Origin: Streptacidiphilus pinicola
GTDB lineage: Bacteria > Actinomycetota > Actinomycetes > Streptomycetales > Streptomycetaceae
Length of the DNA: 64,000 nt
Assembly (NCBI RefSeq): GCF_003258295.1
Contig: NZ_QKYN01000008.1
Coordinates: 124,001-188,000 of the forward strand
Reading direction: 5' to 3'
Shown here: positions 49,531 through 57,537 of the stretch, one piece after another
How positions within the stretch are numbered: the first letter of the stretch is position 1
Layout: each line of letters begins with the position of its first letter
The notes under the pieces: model-generated
Told to the model about the DNA's origin: nothing
Seen by the model: only the letters and a program-made list of their open reading frames with translations
The model's database searches: none
Position numbers and translations under genes: made by a program

Positions 49531-50322
49531 GTGAGCGAAGACACCTGGGCCGCGCTGGCGGACCAGTTCGCCGACGGGGCGTACGCCACCGTGAAGGGGC
49601 GGGTGCGCACCTATGTGATGCACCGCCAGCTGCTGGAGCAGCTTCCGCCGGCGCCCGCGACCGTGCTGGACGTCGGGGGCGGGGCCGGGCACCAGTCGTT
49701 CCCGCTCGCCCGGGCCGGTTACGAGGTGACGCTGCTCGACTCCTCCGCGGCGATGCTGGACAAGGCACGGCGGCGGCTCGACCGGCTGCCCGCCGAGGTG
49801 CGGGCGCGGGTGACGTTCGTCCAGGCGGACGGCGAGAGCGCTGAGGCCGCAGTGGGCGGGCGACGCTTCGACGCGGTGCTCTGCCACGGCGTGCTCGGCT
49901 ACCAGGAGGACCCCGAGCCGCTGGTCGCGCAGCTGTGCCGGTGCGTGGCGGACGGCGGCCTGGTCTCGATCATGGCGGGCAACGCCCGTGCGAGCGCGGT
50001 GCGTCCGGCCATGGAGCAGCGCTGGGAGGACGCGCTGGCCGCGTTCGACGCCCGGGCCGAGGTCGGGGTGCTGGGCGTGCCGACCTGGGGCAACACGGTC
50101 GAGGGCGTCAGTGCGTTGCTGCGCGCCCGCGGCGTGGAACCGGTGCAGTGGTACGGGGTCTGGCTCTTCGTCGACTGGCTCGAGTTCGGCGGCGTCGAGC
50201 TGGACCCGGCCGACGAGAAGCGCGTGCAGGCGACGGCCGCCGTCGAACTCGAGGCGAGCCGGCGCGACCCCTATCGCGGGCTCAGCCGGGTCTTCCACCT
50301 CGTCGGTCGCCGGGCGGACTGA
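49531..50322 (+). CDS. SAM-dependent methyltransferase (SmtA/CmoM-like)
   Basis: A 263-residue class I methyltransferase. The SAM loop is VLDVGGGAGHQSF, the acidic strand-2 end is VTLLDSSAAML, and the post-III region is VADGGLVSIMAGN. The overall pattern, with ARASAVRPAME and YGVWLFVDWLE, resembles the SmtA/CmoM group, which in proteobacteria acts on tRNA wobble carboxymethoxyuridine; that activity is not assured here. It is divergent from the efflux operon and shares its palindromic operator region. GTG start at 49531. Confidence 0.88.
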   Translation: MSEDTWAALADQFADGAYATVKGRVRTYVMHRQLLEQLPPAPATVLDVGGGAGHQSFPLARAGYEVTLLDSSAAMLDKARRRLDRLPAEVRARVTFVQADGESAEAAVGGRRFDAVLCHGVLGYQEDPEPLVAQLCRCVADGGLVSIMAGNARASAVRPAMEQRWEDALAAFDARAEVGVLGVPTWGNTVEGVSALLRARGVEPVQWYGVWLFVDWLEFGGVELDPADEKRVQATAAVELEASRRDPYRGLSRVFHLVGRRAD

Positions 50323-50337
50323 GCGACGTCTGGCGCG

Positions 50338-51594
50338 TCACTTGGCGTAGACGGCGACGAAGTCGCGGGTGGCCTGGGTGTAGTAGCGGTCCGCGGCCTC
50401 GCCGAAGTCGAGCATGTTGGTGGGCTTCGGATCGGCCGGGTTCGCGGACGCGTCGTAGCTCATGAAGGAGGGCCAGGCGCCGTTCATGTCCAGCGGCATG
50501 GCCCGCACCGCGCCCGCGTGCTGCATCAGCTCGGCCAGGGTCCGGGCGGAGAGCGCCTGCCCGACGACCATGATGATGTCGCCGTTCGCCGTCACGCCGA
50601 CGCCGGAGCGCTCGACGTACTTCTTCCCCTGGTAGGCCCAGCCGTACTGGTAGGGCACGTCGATGTCGCCGGCCAGCCGCCCGCCGTCGACCATCAGCGT
50701 CAGGCACTGCCGCACGCCCACCACGTCCGGCGTCATCCGCACGTCGCGCCCCCAGGTGCCGATCCGGATGGAGCCGTCGCGGTAGAAGACCTCCGAGGCG
50801 GCCCCGTCGCGCAGGGTGGAATCCGTTCGGCCGTCGAGGTAGAAGCCGCCCTTGGAGGTGCCGTCGGTGATCCGGAAACCGCCGTTCCAGGTGGCGATCA
50901 GGCCGGTGCGCTGCCCGACGGGGATGGTCGGCGGGACGGCGAAGGAGCCGCCGGGCTCGCGGAATCCGGGGTGCAGGAAGAATGTGGCGTGGGCGGCGCT
51001 GATCCAGGCCACCGCGGCCTCGTAGGAGGAGTGCTCGGCGTCCGGGCGCACATAGGTGCCCTGGACCAGCGGCAGGCCGTGGTAGCTGACGAGCGTGCGC
51101 CACACGCCCTCGCCGGGCAGCCGCGGGCTGATGCTGGTCGGCATGGGGGCGCGCAGCGGCACCGGGCCGCCGGGCACGGCGCTCTGGGTCGCCCGCATCC
51201 GGGCCAGCTCCGCCGCCGAGAGCGAACCGCCGACGCGCGGTGGGTTCAGCGCGTACTGCCAGTCCTCCAGCTGGTTGATCATCAGGCCCAGGTGGTGGTC
51301 GCGTCCCCACTCGGCGAGGCGGGCCTCGACGCCGTCGCGGCCGGGGTACGTCAGCGCCTGGCCGATCGACCAGCCCAGCCAGCCCGCGCAGACCAGGCCC
51401 ACCGCCAGCGCGCTGCGGGTGACGAGCCGCCGGCGCCGGCGCTGGGAGGGCGTCAGATCCCGCTTGTGCTTCCACGGCAGCAGCCGACGGCGCCGTCGGC
51501 GCGTTCGCCCGAGGGCGGAGGCGGAGGAGGCGGCCGAGCCGGAGGTGGGATCGGCGGGGGCGTCGGGGAGGACGTCCGCGTCGTGGTCGGTCAT
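50338..51594 (-). CDS. Phosphodiester-glycosidase-family (NAGPA/DUF2233-like) membrane-anchored protein
   Basis: A 418-residue protein. An acidic, then strongly basic N-terminus precedes one transmembrane helix (ALAVGLVCAGWLGWSIGQAL, about residues 64-83), leaving the bulk outside the cell. The C-terminal 200 residues carry the family features ATWNGGFRI, GGRLAGD, NGDIIMVVGQAL and MPLDMNGAWPSFMSY (GTWG near the middle). The relatives of known activity uncover mannose 6-phosphate in animals; in actinomycetes the role is unknown, possibly cell-wall glycopolymer processing. The ATG at 51594 has GAGGGA 7 nt upstream and is preferred to the ATG at 51672. Confidence 0.82.
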   Translation of the reverse strand: MTDHDADVLPDAPADPTSGSAASSASALGRTRRRRRRLLPWKHKRDLTPSQRRRRRLVTRSALAVGLVCAGWLGWSIGQALTYPGRDGVEARLAEWGRDHHLGLMINQLEDWQYALNPPRVGGSLSAAELARMRATQSAVPGGPVPLRAPMPTSISPRLPGEGVWRTLVSYHGLPLVQGTYVRPDAEHSSYEAAVAWISAAHATFFLHPGFREPGGSFAVPPTIPVGQRTGLIATWNGGFRITDGTSKGGFYLDGRTDSTLRDGAASEVFYRDGSIRIGTWGRDVRMTPDVVGVRQCLTLMVDGGRLAGDIDVPYQYGWAYQGKKYVERSGVGVTANGDIIMVVGQALSARTLAELMQHAGAVRAMPLDMNGAWPSFMSYDASANPADPKPTNMLDFGEAADRYYTQATRDFVAVYAK

Positions 51595-51701
51595 GGCGAT
51601 TCCCTCGGAGCCGGCCGGGGCGGACTCGGTGTGGATCGGATCATCTGACAATGTGTATGCATCACCAGTCATGACGATCCGTCACGCGCCCGCGCCGTGA
51701 A

Positions 51702-52550
51702 TCACCCGCACGCAGGCGCGTGCGGGCAGCCGCTCCCCGAAGGCTTGGGCTGCAGCACCGGCGCCGTGCTCCCGAAGACCGGGTGGTCGCTGGACTGCTG
51801 GATCCGCGCCGCCGCCAGGCGGATGCCGGGCAGCGCCGCGTACAGGGTGGAGCCGGGGCAGTAGGTGCAGTCGGCGTCGGTGTGGCCGGAGACCACCGCG
51901 AAGCCCGCCCGGCTGCCCGCCTGGTAGCGGCTGTCGGAGTCGCTGCAGGTCAGCGTCGTGGAGGCCTGGGCGGCGACGCCGTGCAGGCTCAGCTTCCAGG
52001 CGGCGAGCGCGGCGATCGACCGCAGCATCGCCGGCGTCGGGGACGCGCCGTCGGTGAACGTGCCGATGGCGGCGATCCCCGCGGTGCGCTGGTTGAAGCC
52101 GCTGCAGTGCGCGCCGATCACCGGCCGGTCCACCCCGCCGTGCCGGCCCTCGTAGACGGTGCCGAACCGGTCGACCAGAAAGTTGTAGCCGATGTCGTCC
52201 CAGCCGCGCCGGCCGGTCTGGTCGTCGTGGATGCTCCAGATGATGCTGGGCACGTCCGCGAGCCCGTAGTCGTTGCCGCTGTCGGTGTGGTGGACGAAGA
52301 CCGCCTTCACCACGTCCGCGTAACGCGGCGGCGGCAGCGGGCGGGTGGGCGCGACGGTGTCCCAGTCGGCGCGGCGGACGATCGCGGGCTGTGCGGCGAC
52401 CCACTTCAGGCCCACCGGGTCGGTCCAGACCCGTGCGGGGGCCCGGTCCGGTCCGACGGCCGCGGAGGCCCGGGCCAGCGCCGCGGTGACGCCGCCGAGC
52501 AGGGTGATCTGGGCTGCCCGTCGCAGGATCAGCCGCCGTTCGACGTGCAT
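51702..52550 (-). CDS. Secreted peptidoglycan-recognition / N-acetylmuramoyl-L-alanine amidase protein
   Basis: A 282-residue exported amidase_2/PGRP-fold protein. The N-terminus (VERRLILRRAAQITLLGGVTAALARASA) looks like a Sec or Tat signal. Zinc ligands of the fold are in FVHHTDSGNDYG (His), SGHTDADCTYCPG (His and Cys). The substrate groove strand is YNFLVDRFGTVYEGRHGG. It should cleave the lactyl-Ala bond of peptidoglycan or bind muropeptides. The start at 52550 lacks a strong ribosome site; the ATG at 52568 is an alternative. Confidence 0.88.
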   Translation of the reverse strand: MHVERRLILRRAAQITLLGGVTAALARASAAVGPDRAPARVWTDPVGLKWVAAQPAIVRRADWDTVAPTRPLPPPRYADVVKAVFVHHTDSGNDYGLADVPSIIWSIHDDQTGRRGWDDIGYNFLVDRFGTVYEGRHGGVDRPVIGAHCSGFNQRTAGIAAIGTFTDGASPTPAMLRSIAALAAWKLSLHGVAAQASTTLTCSDSDSRYQAGSRAGFAVVSGHTDADCTYCPGSTLYAALPGIRLAAARIQQSSDHPVFGSTAPVLQPKPSGSGCPHAPACG

Positions 52551-52865
52551 GGGCACGAAGATAAGCATGATTGTCGCGTCGGGCGTCGACGGGTGATCGG
52601 CGTGTCGTGTCCCCGTCGGCCATTCGACGTAGCCCGCATCCCGGGCCCGTCGCCCGGGATGCCGGAACACCCACGTCGCCGACACCCCGGGTGAGGAGTC
52701 GCGAGTTCACCTGTCCATGCCTCGCGACACGGGGCTCCGGCCGCTCAAAGCGGAGTCCCCGCAGTGACCACGTACCCCCGCCGGCCTGCGGAAATCATGT
52801 CGCTGAGGGTGGCGGGTCGTGCGGCGAGGGTCACCCCCCCCCTCTGCGGTCCGCCCCCGGGGGGC
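52551..52865. other. 315-bp intergenic region without a gene
   Basis: No credible coding sequence on either strand. It must contain the promoter of the PGRP amidase (minus strand) near its left end. A weak hairpin with GGGGCTCCG and CGGAGTCCCC arms lies near 52730-52760. A run of nine C's is close to 52840. Nothing else is recognised. Confidence 0.5.
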
Positions 52866-53468
52866 TCAGCGCCAGCCGTTCACCAGGTGCACGCCCGCCA
52901 GGGCGACGAGGAGTCCGGTGCAGAGCGCCGCGGCGAGCAGCCCCCATCGTCGGCCGCGTCCGGCCACCGCGTCACGGCGCAGCTCGGAGCCGAGCAGGCC
53001 GGGGAGCCGCCACAGGTGCACCAGCACGTGGAGGCCCATCGCCAGCAGCCAGAGGTAGAACGACGCCTTGTGCAGGAAGAGCACCTGGCTCGCCGGCTCG
53101 CTGCGGCCGAGCAGGGCCAGCGTGATGCCCGTGGCCAGCACCGCCGTGGACAGCAGCACCACCATCGGGCCGAGCAGGCGCAGCGGCAGCGCGGGCGTGC
53201 CCTGGCGTCGGTAGGCGGGCGCGCCGGTGTAGTAGCGGTAGGCGCGGTAGCCGGTCGAGCCGATCTTCAGCGCGACCGGGCCGGTCAGCAGCAGGCCGAC
53301 GAAGAAGTGCACGGTCAGCAGCCGCGTCAGGGACAGGATGGTGAGGCCCTGGACGGCGAAGAGGACCAGCAGCACCGTGCCGGTGGCGGCCGTCAGCCGT
53401 TCGTTCCCCTCCGGTCCGCGCGCTTGGCGCTGCTCCTGACGGGACACGGCGGCGGGAGCTGTGATCAC
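52866..53468 (-). CDS. Small cytochrome-b-like membrane protein
   Basis: A 200-residue protein with about four hydrophobic segments and histidines placed within or at the ends of helices: LLTVHFFVGLLLTGP, FLHKASFYLWLLAMGLHVLVHLW and VALAGVHLVNGW. This pattern fits a b-type haem protein of the DUF4405 / cytochrome b561-like class. The GTG start at 53468 follows AGGAAG. It lies 156 bp beyond the ferredoxin gene, on the same strand, and may extend the electron-transfer cluster or be transcribed alone. Confidence 0.7.
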   Translation of the reverse strand: MITAPAAVSRQEQRQARGPEGNERLTAATGTVLLVLFAVQGLTILSLTRLLTVHFFVGLLLTGPVALKIGSTGYRAYRYYTGAPAYRRQGTPALPLRLLGPMVVLLSTAVLATGITLALLGRSEPASQVLFLHKASFYLWLLAMGLHVLVHLWRLPGLLGSELRRDAVAGRGRRWGLLAAALCTGLLVALAGVHLVNGWR

Positions 53469-53624
53469 CGGGGCTTCCTTCCGGGCGGTGCGCAGGGCCC
53501 TGCGGGCAGGGCTCGGAACTCGTGCGGAGAGTCTGCATGATCGGTGACTAAGAACTCGTTCAGTACCGCACGGGCACAATGCCCGGACGGACCGGTCGTC
53601 AGGCCCGGTGGTCAGGCCCGGTGG

Positions 53625-53849
53625 TCAGGAAGGCCGCCGGTCCAGCCGCAGCGCCAGCACCGGGCAGGCCGCGACGGCGCGGCGCGCGTGCGCCGCCAGT
53701 TCCGGCGGAACCTCGGCCGAGTGGACGACCGGAAAGCCCCACTCGTCCAACGACAGCAGCTCCGGCAGCAGTTCGGCGCAGGCGCCGTGGCCCTCGCAGG
53801 CGATCCGGTCGAGGCGCAGCGAGAGGTCACGCGATCGGGTGAGTGCCAT
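53625..53849 (-). CDS. [3Fe-4S]-type ferredoxin
   Basis: A 74-residue ferredoxin of the actinobacterial short type: VDRIACEGHGAC-like start (C-E-G-H-G-A-C), with the third Cys in AVAACPVLAL. The central position that would carry a fourth ligand is His or Gly, so a [3Fe-4S] cluster is expected. It lies 6 bp downstream of the NuoF-like gene and is the last gene of the five-gene redox operon. It is the probable electron carrier between the NADH-oxidising subunit and a partner. Confidence 0.88.
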   Translation of the reverse strand: MALTRSRDLSLRLDRIACEGHGACAELLPELLSLDEWGFPVVHSAEVPPELAAHARRAVAACPVLALRLDRRPS

Positions 53850-53855
53850 CGGGGA

Positions 53856-55220
53856 TCACCTCCACTCGTCGGGGCCCGGGACCGGGCCTGTCGGCACGTC
53901 CAGTACGGGCGGGTGGTCGACGGCCGGGCAGGGACCGAAGCGCAGGTGGTGCCCGACGTCCGCGGCGAAGGTCCGCAGCGCGGTCGCGGCGAACCGGGAG
54001 GCGCCGTCCGGGTGGCGGCAGGCGCCGCGGCCGGCCAGCAGGCCCACCCGGCGCTCCAGCCGGTGCAGGCCGTCGGCGTCGAGCCGGCCGTGGGCCAGCG
54101 CGGCGAAGTCCTCCGCCACCGCCGGGAGCCCGAACCGGCACGGTCCGCACTGCTGGGCGCCGTTGCGGGCCAGGAAGCCCAGCACCGACGCGGTCTCGGC
54201 GAGCCCGCAGGCCCGCTCGGGCAGCGCGACGAGCACGCCCGCGCCGGGACCCGCGCCCAGCTCGGCCAGAGCCTGCTTGGTGAACCGGGCCGGCAGCGCG
54301 GTCGCGGCCGGCAGCCAGCTCCCGAAGAAGCCGCCGACCAGCACCGCGGAGAGCCGCTCGCTCGGACCGCCGCCGTAGGCCAGCAGCCGTCCCAGCTCCG
54401 CGCCCATCGGCGCCTCGTAGACGCCCGGGTGGCGCACCGCGCCGCCGAGGGTGACCAGCGTCGTGCCGGGCGCGTCGGGCGCGCCCGCCTCCCGGTACCA
54501 GGCCGGGCCGTAACGGGCGATCAGTGCCAGCTGGGCGAGGGTCTCCACGTTGTCGATCAGCGTCGGACGCTTGCCGACGCCCTTCTCGAACGGGCGCGGC
54601 GGCGTGGCCGTCGGCCGGGCGTCGCCGCCGTTCAGCCAGGCGACCAGCGCGCTCTCCTCGCTGGAGACGTAGTGGTGCGGCAGCTCGTGCAGCTGGACCG
54701 GCACCGGGTCCAGACGGTGACGCTCGCGCTCGGCCAGCGCCGCGCGCAGCTCGTGCACCTGGTCCTGCCGGGTGCGGGCCACGCACAGGTGCGCCTCGCG
54801 AGCGCCCACCGCCTGCGTGGCGAGCGCGATCCCGTCCAGCACCAGGTGCGGCGCGAGCTGCAGCAGCGTCGCGTCCTTGGCGCTGGCGGGCTCGCTCTCC
54901 ATGGCGTTGGCGACGACCACGGCGGAACCGCGGCCGTCGGCGACCGCCTGCAGCTTGCGCGCGGTGGGGAAGGCGGCTCCGCCGCGACCGGTCAGGCCGG
55001 CCTCCTCGACGGCGCGGACGAGCGCCGAGGAGTCGCCGCGCCGGGCGACCCGGTCGAGCGGGGCCGGGCCGAACCGGTCCAGATGGTCCGTCAGGTCGGC
55101 CGCGCGGCCGGTGGTGAACCAGCCCGCCAGCAGTCGCGTCCCGTGCGGGCCGGGCGCGGAACCGTCGGTGGTGACGGCCGGCATCGGCCGGGTGGACTCG
55201 TGGACGCTCTCGGCGGTCAT
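53856..55220 (-). CDS. NuoF-like NADH dehydrogenase (51-kDa subunit family)
   Basis: A 454-residue FMN/NADH-binding protein. NADH and FMN loops are GLTGRGGAAFPTARKL, NAMESEPASAKD, VSSEESALVAWLNGG and TLIDNVETLA. The C-terminal cluster site reads A-Q-Q-C-G-P-C-R plus GACRHPDGA: compared with complex I NuoF (S-C-G-x-C-x-P-C-R) the first Cys is Ala. It is not part of a nuo operon. The neighbours are a ferric-reductase-like protein, ApbE and a ferredoxin, so it probably feeds NADH electrons into that module. It has ATGA overlap with the membrane gene upstream. Confidence 0.88.
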   Translation of the reverse strand: MTAESVHESTRPMPAVTTDGSAPGPHGTRLLAGWFTTGRAADLTDHLDRFGPAPLDRVARRGDSSALVRAVEEAGLTGRGGAAFPTARKLQAVADGRGSAVVVANAMESEPASAKDATLLQLAPHLVLDGIALATQAVGAREAHLCVARTRQDQVHELRAALAERERHRLDPVPVQLHELPHHYVSSEESALVAWLNGGDARPTATPPRPFEKGVGKRPTLIDNVETLAQLALIARYGPAWYREAGAPDAPGTTLVTLGGAVRHPGVYEAPMGAELGRLLAYGGGPSERLSAVLVGGFFGSWLPAATALPARFTKQALAELGAGPGAGVLVALPERACGLAETASVLGFLARNGAQQCGPCRFGLPAVAEDFAALAHGRLDADGLHRLERRVGLLAGRGACRHPDGASRFAATALRTFAADVGHHLRFGPCPAVDHPPVLDVPTGPVPGPDEWR

Positions 55221-55945
55221 CGCGGCACTCCCGTCGTCAGCGGCACCGATACGGGCGCCGGGCCCTCCGCGCGGTGCGACCAGCCGGGGGCCAGCGGGCC
55301 GACGTGCAGGAACGCGACCAGCGCCAGCGGCACCGCCAGGGTGGCCAGGCCCGCCAGGACGCGGACCGGGGTGTGGCCCGGTCCGGCGCGGAACAGGCGC
55401 CACCAAACGGCGAGCACCACGACGCCCAGGCAGCCGAGGTAGAGCGCGAGCTGCAGGGTGTCCTTGGTGTCCGTCCCGGTTCCGGCCGCGTGGAAGACGG
55501 CGATCGGCCAGGAGCCGTAGGCCAGCCAGTGGATCGCCTTCCAGCGCCGCTGGCCGATGCGCAGGCGCAGCCCGGCGGTCGCGCTGGTGATCGAGACGGC
55601 CAGCAGCAGGTCGAAGGCGACCGTGCCGAGACCGAGCCACAGCGTGCGGTAGCCCGAGGTGAACGGCACCAGCGTGATCCACCAGCCGAGATGGACGAAG
55701 GTGTCCAGGATCGCGGTGACGATGTGGATCGCGAGGAAGACCAGGGTCAGCACGGCGAGGTTGCGGTGCAAGTTGGTGATCTCGAACCGGGCGATGCTGC
55801 GCGGCGCGTGGCGTCCGCCGACGGCGATGCCGAGCGCGACGGTGAGCGTCAGCAGCACCAGCGCGACGGTGCCGCCCGCGCGGGTGGCGTACCAGAGCGG
55901 GCTCGGCGCCGTGCTCGCGGCGAGCAGGGCGGTGGTGGGGGTCAT
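55217..55945 (-). CDS. Ferric-reductase-like transmembrane protein
   Basis: A 242-residue protein with six to seven hydrophobic segments. Histidine pairs typical of the ferric reductase / YedZ-like haem domain are in NLHRNLAVLTLVFLAIHIVTA and WKAIHWLAYGSWPIAVFHAAG. It should carry two b haems across the membrane and pass electrons outward. It overlaps the ApbE gene upstream (4 nt) and the NuoF-like gene downstream (4 nt). Confidence 0.88.
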   Translation of the reverse strand: MTPTTALLAASTAPSPLWYATRAGGTVALVLLTLTVALGIAVGGRHAPRSIARFEITNLHRNLAVLTLVFLAIHIVTAILDTFVHLGWWITLVPFTSGYRTLWLGLGTVAFDLLLAVSITSATAGLRLRIGQRRWKAIHWLAYGSWPIAVFHAAGTGTDTKDTLQLALYLGCLGVVVLAVWWRLFRAGPGHTPVRVLAGLATLAVPLALVAFLHVGPLAPGWSHRAEGPAPVSVPLTTGVPR

Positions 55946-56946
55946 GCGGCACCTCGGTGGTTCGGTGGGCCGCCGGCGGGCGCGTCCTCGGGCCAGCCGC
56001 CGACGCGGACCACGCCGCCGTCCTCGTGGGCCAGCCGGGCGGGCAGGCCGGCGTGCCGCAGCATGGTCGGCGCCTCGGTGCCGAGGATCATGGCCGCGGT
56101 GGCGGCGGTGTTCGCGGCCGCACAGGAGGCCGCCGCGACGCTGACGGTGCGCCAGCAGGCGGCCGGATTACGGCCGGTGCGCGGGTCGACGATGTGGTGC
56201 AGGCGCTGCCCGCCGCGCTGCCAGGCCCGCACGGCGGTGCCGGAGGTGGCCAGGCCGCCACCGTGCACGGCCACGACGGGGGAGTCGGCGGCGGGCGCTC
56301 GGTGGTCGTCGGCGACGGAGACGCGCCAGCCGCCCTCGGGGGTCTCGCCCGCGACGGCGAGGTCGCCGCCGAGGTTGACCAGCACGCCGCAGCGCACGGC
56401 CGCGGCGATCCGCCGCGCGGCGCGGTCGGCGGCCCAGGCCTTGGCGGTCGCGCCGAGGTCGAGCGCGACCCCGGCGGGCAGCACCAGCCGGCGGCGCGCG
56501 GAGTCCCACTCGACGCTGCGGTACCCCGGCGCGGGGGAGGTCGCGGGGGAACCGAGCTGTTCGGGGCGGATCGAGGCGAAGGTGCGGTCGTAACCGAGGC
56601 CGATCACCGAGGCGCCGACGGTCGGGTCGACCAGCCCGCCGCTCTCGGCGGCGGCCTGCCAGGCCACGTCCAGCGCCTCGGCCAGCAGCGAGCCGACGAC
56701 GACGGCGGCGCCGCCGGCTCCGGCGGCCGCGGCGACCAGATTGGTGCGGGACAGCTCGGAGTCACTGCGGAAGCGGCTGCAGGCGGCGTCGATCGCGGCC
56801 AGCTCGGTGTGCAGCAGGCGCAGCGCCGGGGCGATCCGGGTCGGATCGGTGACCAGCAGATGCGCGGTGGTCCCGAACACCGGGAAGCTCGCCTGCCCCG
56901 GCTCGGGCGCGGGCCGGCGCTCGCTCGTATGGTGAGGGGTGCTCAT
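55942..56946 (-). CDS. apbE: FAD:protein FMN transferase (ApbE family)
   Basis: A 334-residue enzyme that attaches FMN covalently to a Ser/Thr of exported redox proteins. Family features are DAACSRFRSDSELSRTN near the N-terminus, GVALDLGATAKAWAADRA, LVNLGGDLAVAG, and the metal-binding HIVDPRTGRNP. No lipobox or signal peptide is obvious, so its location is uncertain. The start overlaps the preceding proline-rich gene by 4 nt. No protein with a complete FMN_bind domain is encoded in the window, so its acceptor is unidentified. Confidence 0.93.
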   Translation of the reverse strand: MSTPHHTSERRPAPEPGQASFPVFGTTAHLLVTDPTRIAPALRLLHTELAAIDAACSRFRSDSELSRTNLVAAAAGAGGAAVVVGSLLAEALDVAWQAAAESGGLVDPTVGASVIGLGYDRTFASIRPEQLGSPATSPAPGYRSVEWDSARRRLVLPAGVALDLGATAKAWAADRAARRIAAAVRCGVLVNLGGDLAVAGETPEGGWRVSVADDHRAPAADSPVVAVHGGGLATSGTAVRAWQRGGQRLHHIVDPRTGRNPAACWRTVSVAAASCAAANTAATAAMILGTEAPTMLRHAGLPARLAHEDGGVVRVGGWPEDAPAGGPPNHRGAA

Positions 56947-57395
56947 GAGCCCCCCGTGGTGGTGTGGGTCGGCTGCGGCACCGGGGCCGGCGGCGGGGGC
57001 GCGACGGTCGTGGGCGGCGCCGCGACCGGGGTCGGCGGCACGTACGGCGCGGCGGTGGTGCGCGCCGGGGCCGGCACGTACGCGTGGGTGGGGGGCGCCG
57101 ACGGGCGGTGCGTGGTCGGCGCCTGCGAGGGCGTGACCGACGGCTTCGGCGAGGCCGACTGGCCGGCGGCGGTCTTGGACGGGGTGGCCGACGGCGTCGA
57201 GGGTGAGGGGCTCGGCGTCGTCGTGCCGGTGGTGGAGCCGCTCGTGGTGGAGGCCTGGGCATAGCCGGTGGCCAGCGCGACGGATCCGACCGCCGCCGCG
57301 GCGGTCACCCAGCGGGTCGCGCTGCCGACACGGCGCACGGAGCGGTCACGGCGGTGTGCGCGGGACCGGGCGGCGGGCTGCTCGGGCGAGTCCAT
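56943..57395 (-). CDS. Membrane-anchored Pro/Ser/Thr-rich extracytoplasmic protein
   Basis: A 150-residue protein: basic N-terminus, one hydrophobic helix (TAAAAVGSVALATGYAQA, about 30-48), then a low-complexity tail of about 100 residues dominated by Pro, Thr, Ser and Ala. It is first in the redox operon and overlaps apbE by 4 nt. At this place other actinomycetes usually have an FMN-binding-domain protein with the same anchor-plus-linker build, but the FMN_bind domain is missing here. SGSTTG just after the helix is a weak candidate flavinylation-like site. AGGAG lies upstream of the ATG at 57395. Its anchor resembles that of the protein at 59968. Confidence 0.75.
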   Translation of the reverse strand: MDSPEQPAARSRAHRRDRSVRRVGSATRWVTAAAAVGSVALATGYAQASTTSGSTTGTTTPSPSPSTPSATPSKTAAGQSASPKPSVTPSQAPTTHRPSAPPTHAYVPAPARTTAAPYVPPTPVAAPPTTVAPPPPAPVPQPTHTTTGGS

Positions 57396-57537
57396 CCTGG
57401 CGTCTCCTCCGGTCGGTGGCGGCACACAGCGTGCCGGGTGTGACCAGACTGCACAACCGGGTCCCGGGATTTCGGTTCAGGACTTACTAAGAACCGGTAA
57501 GCATCGGTGCGCGGACGCGGATCACCCGTTCGGCCGG

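Noticed and set aside
53856-55220. The NuoF-like gene taken as part of a respiratory complex I or of the hydrogenase diaphorase
   Set aside because: No other nuo genes are present and it is 15 kb from the hydrogenase island in an operon with ApbE and a ferric-reductase-like protein. The group 1h enzyme is also not of the NAD-linked type.
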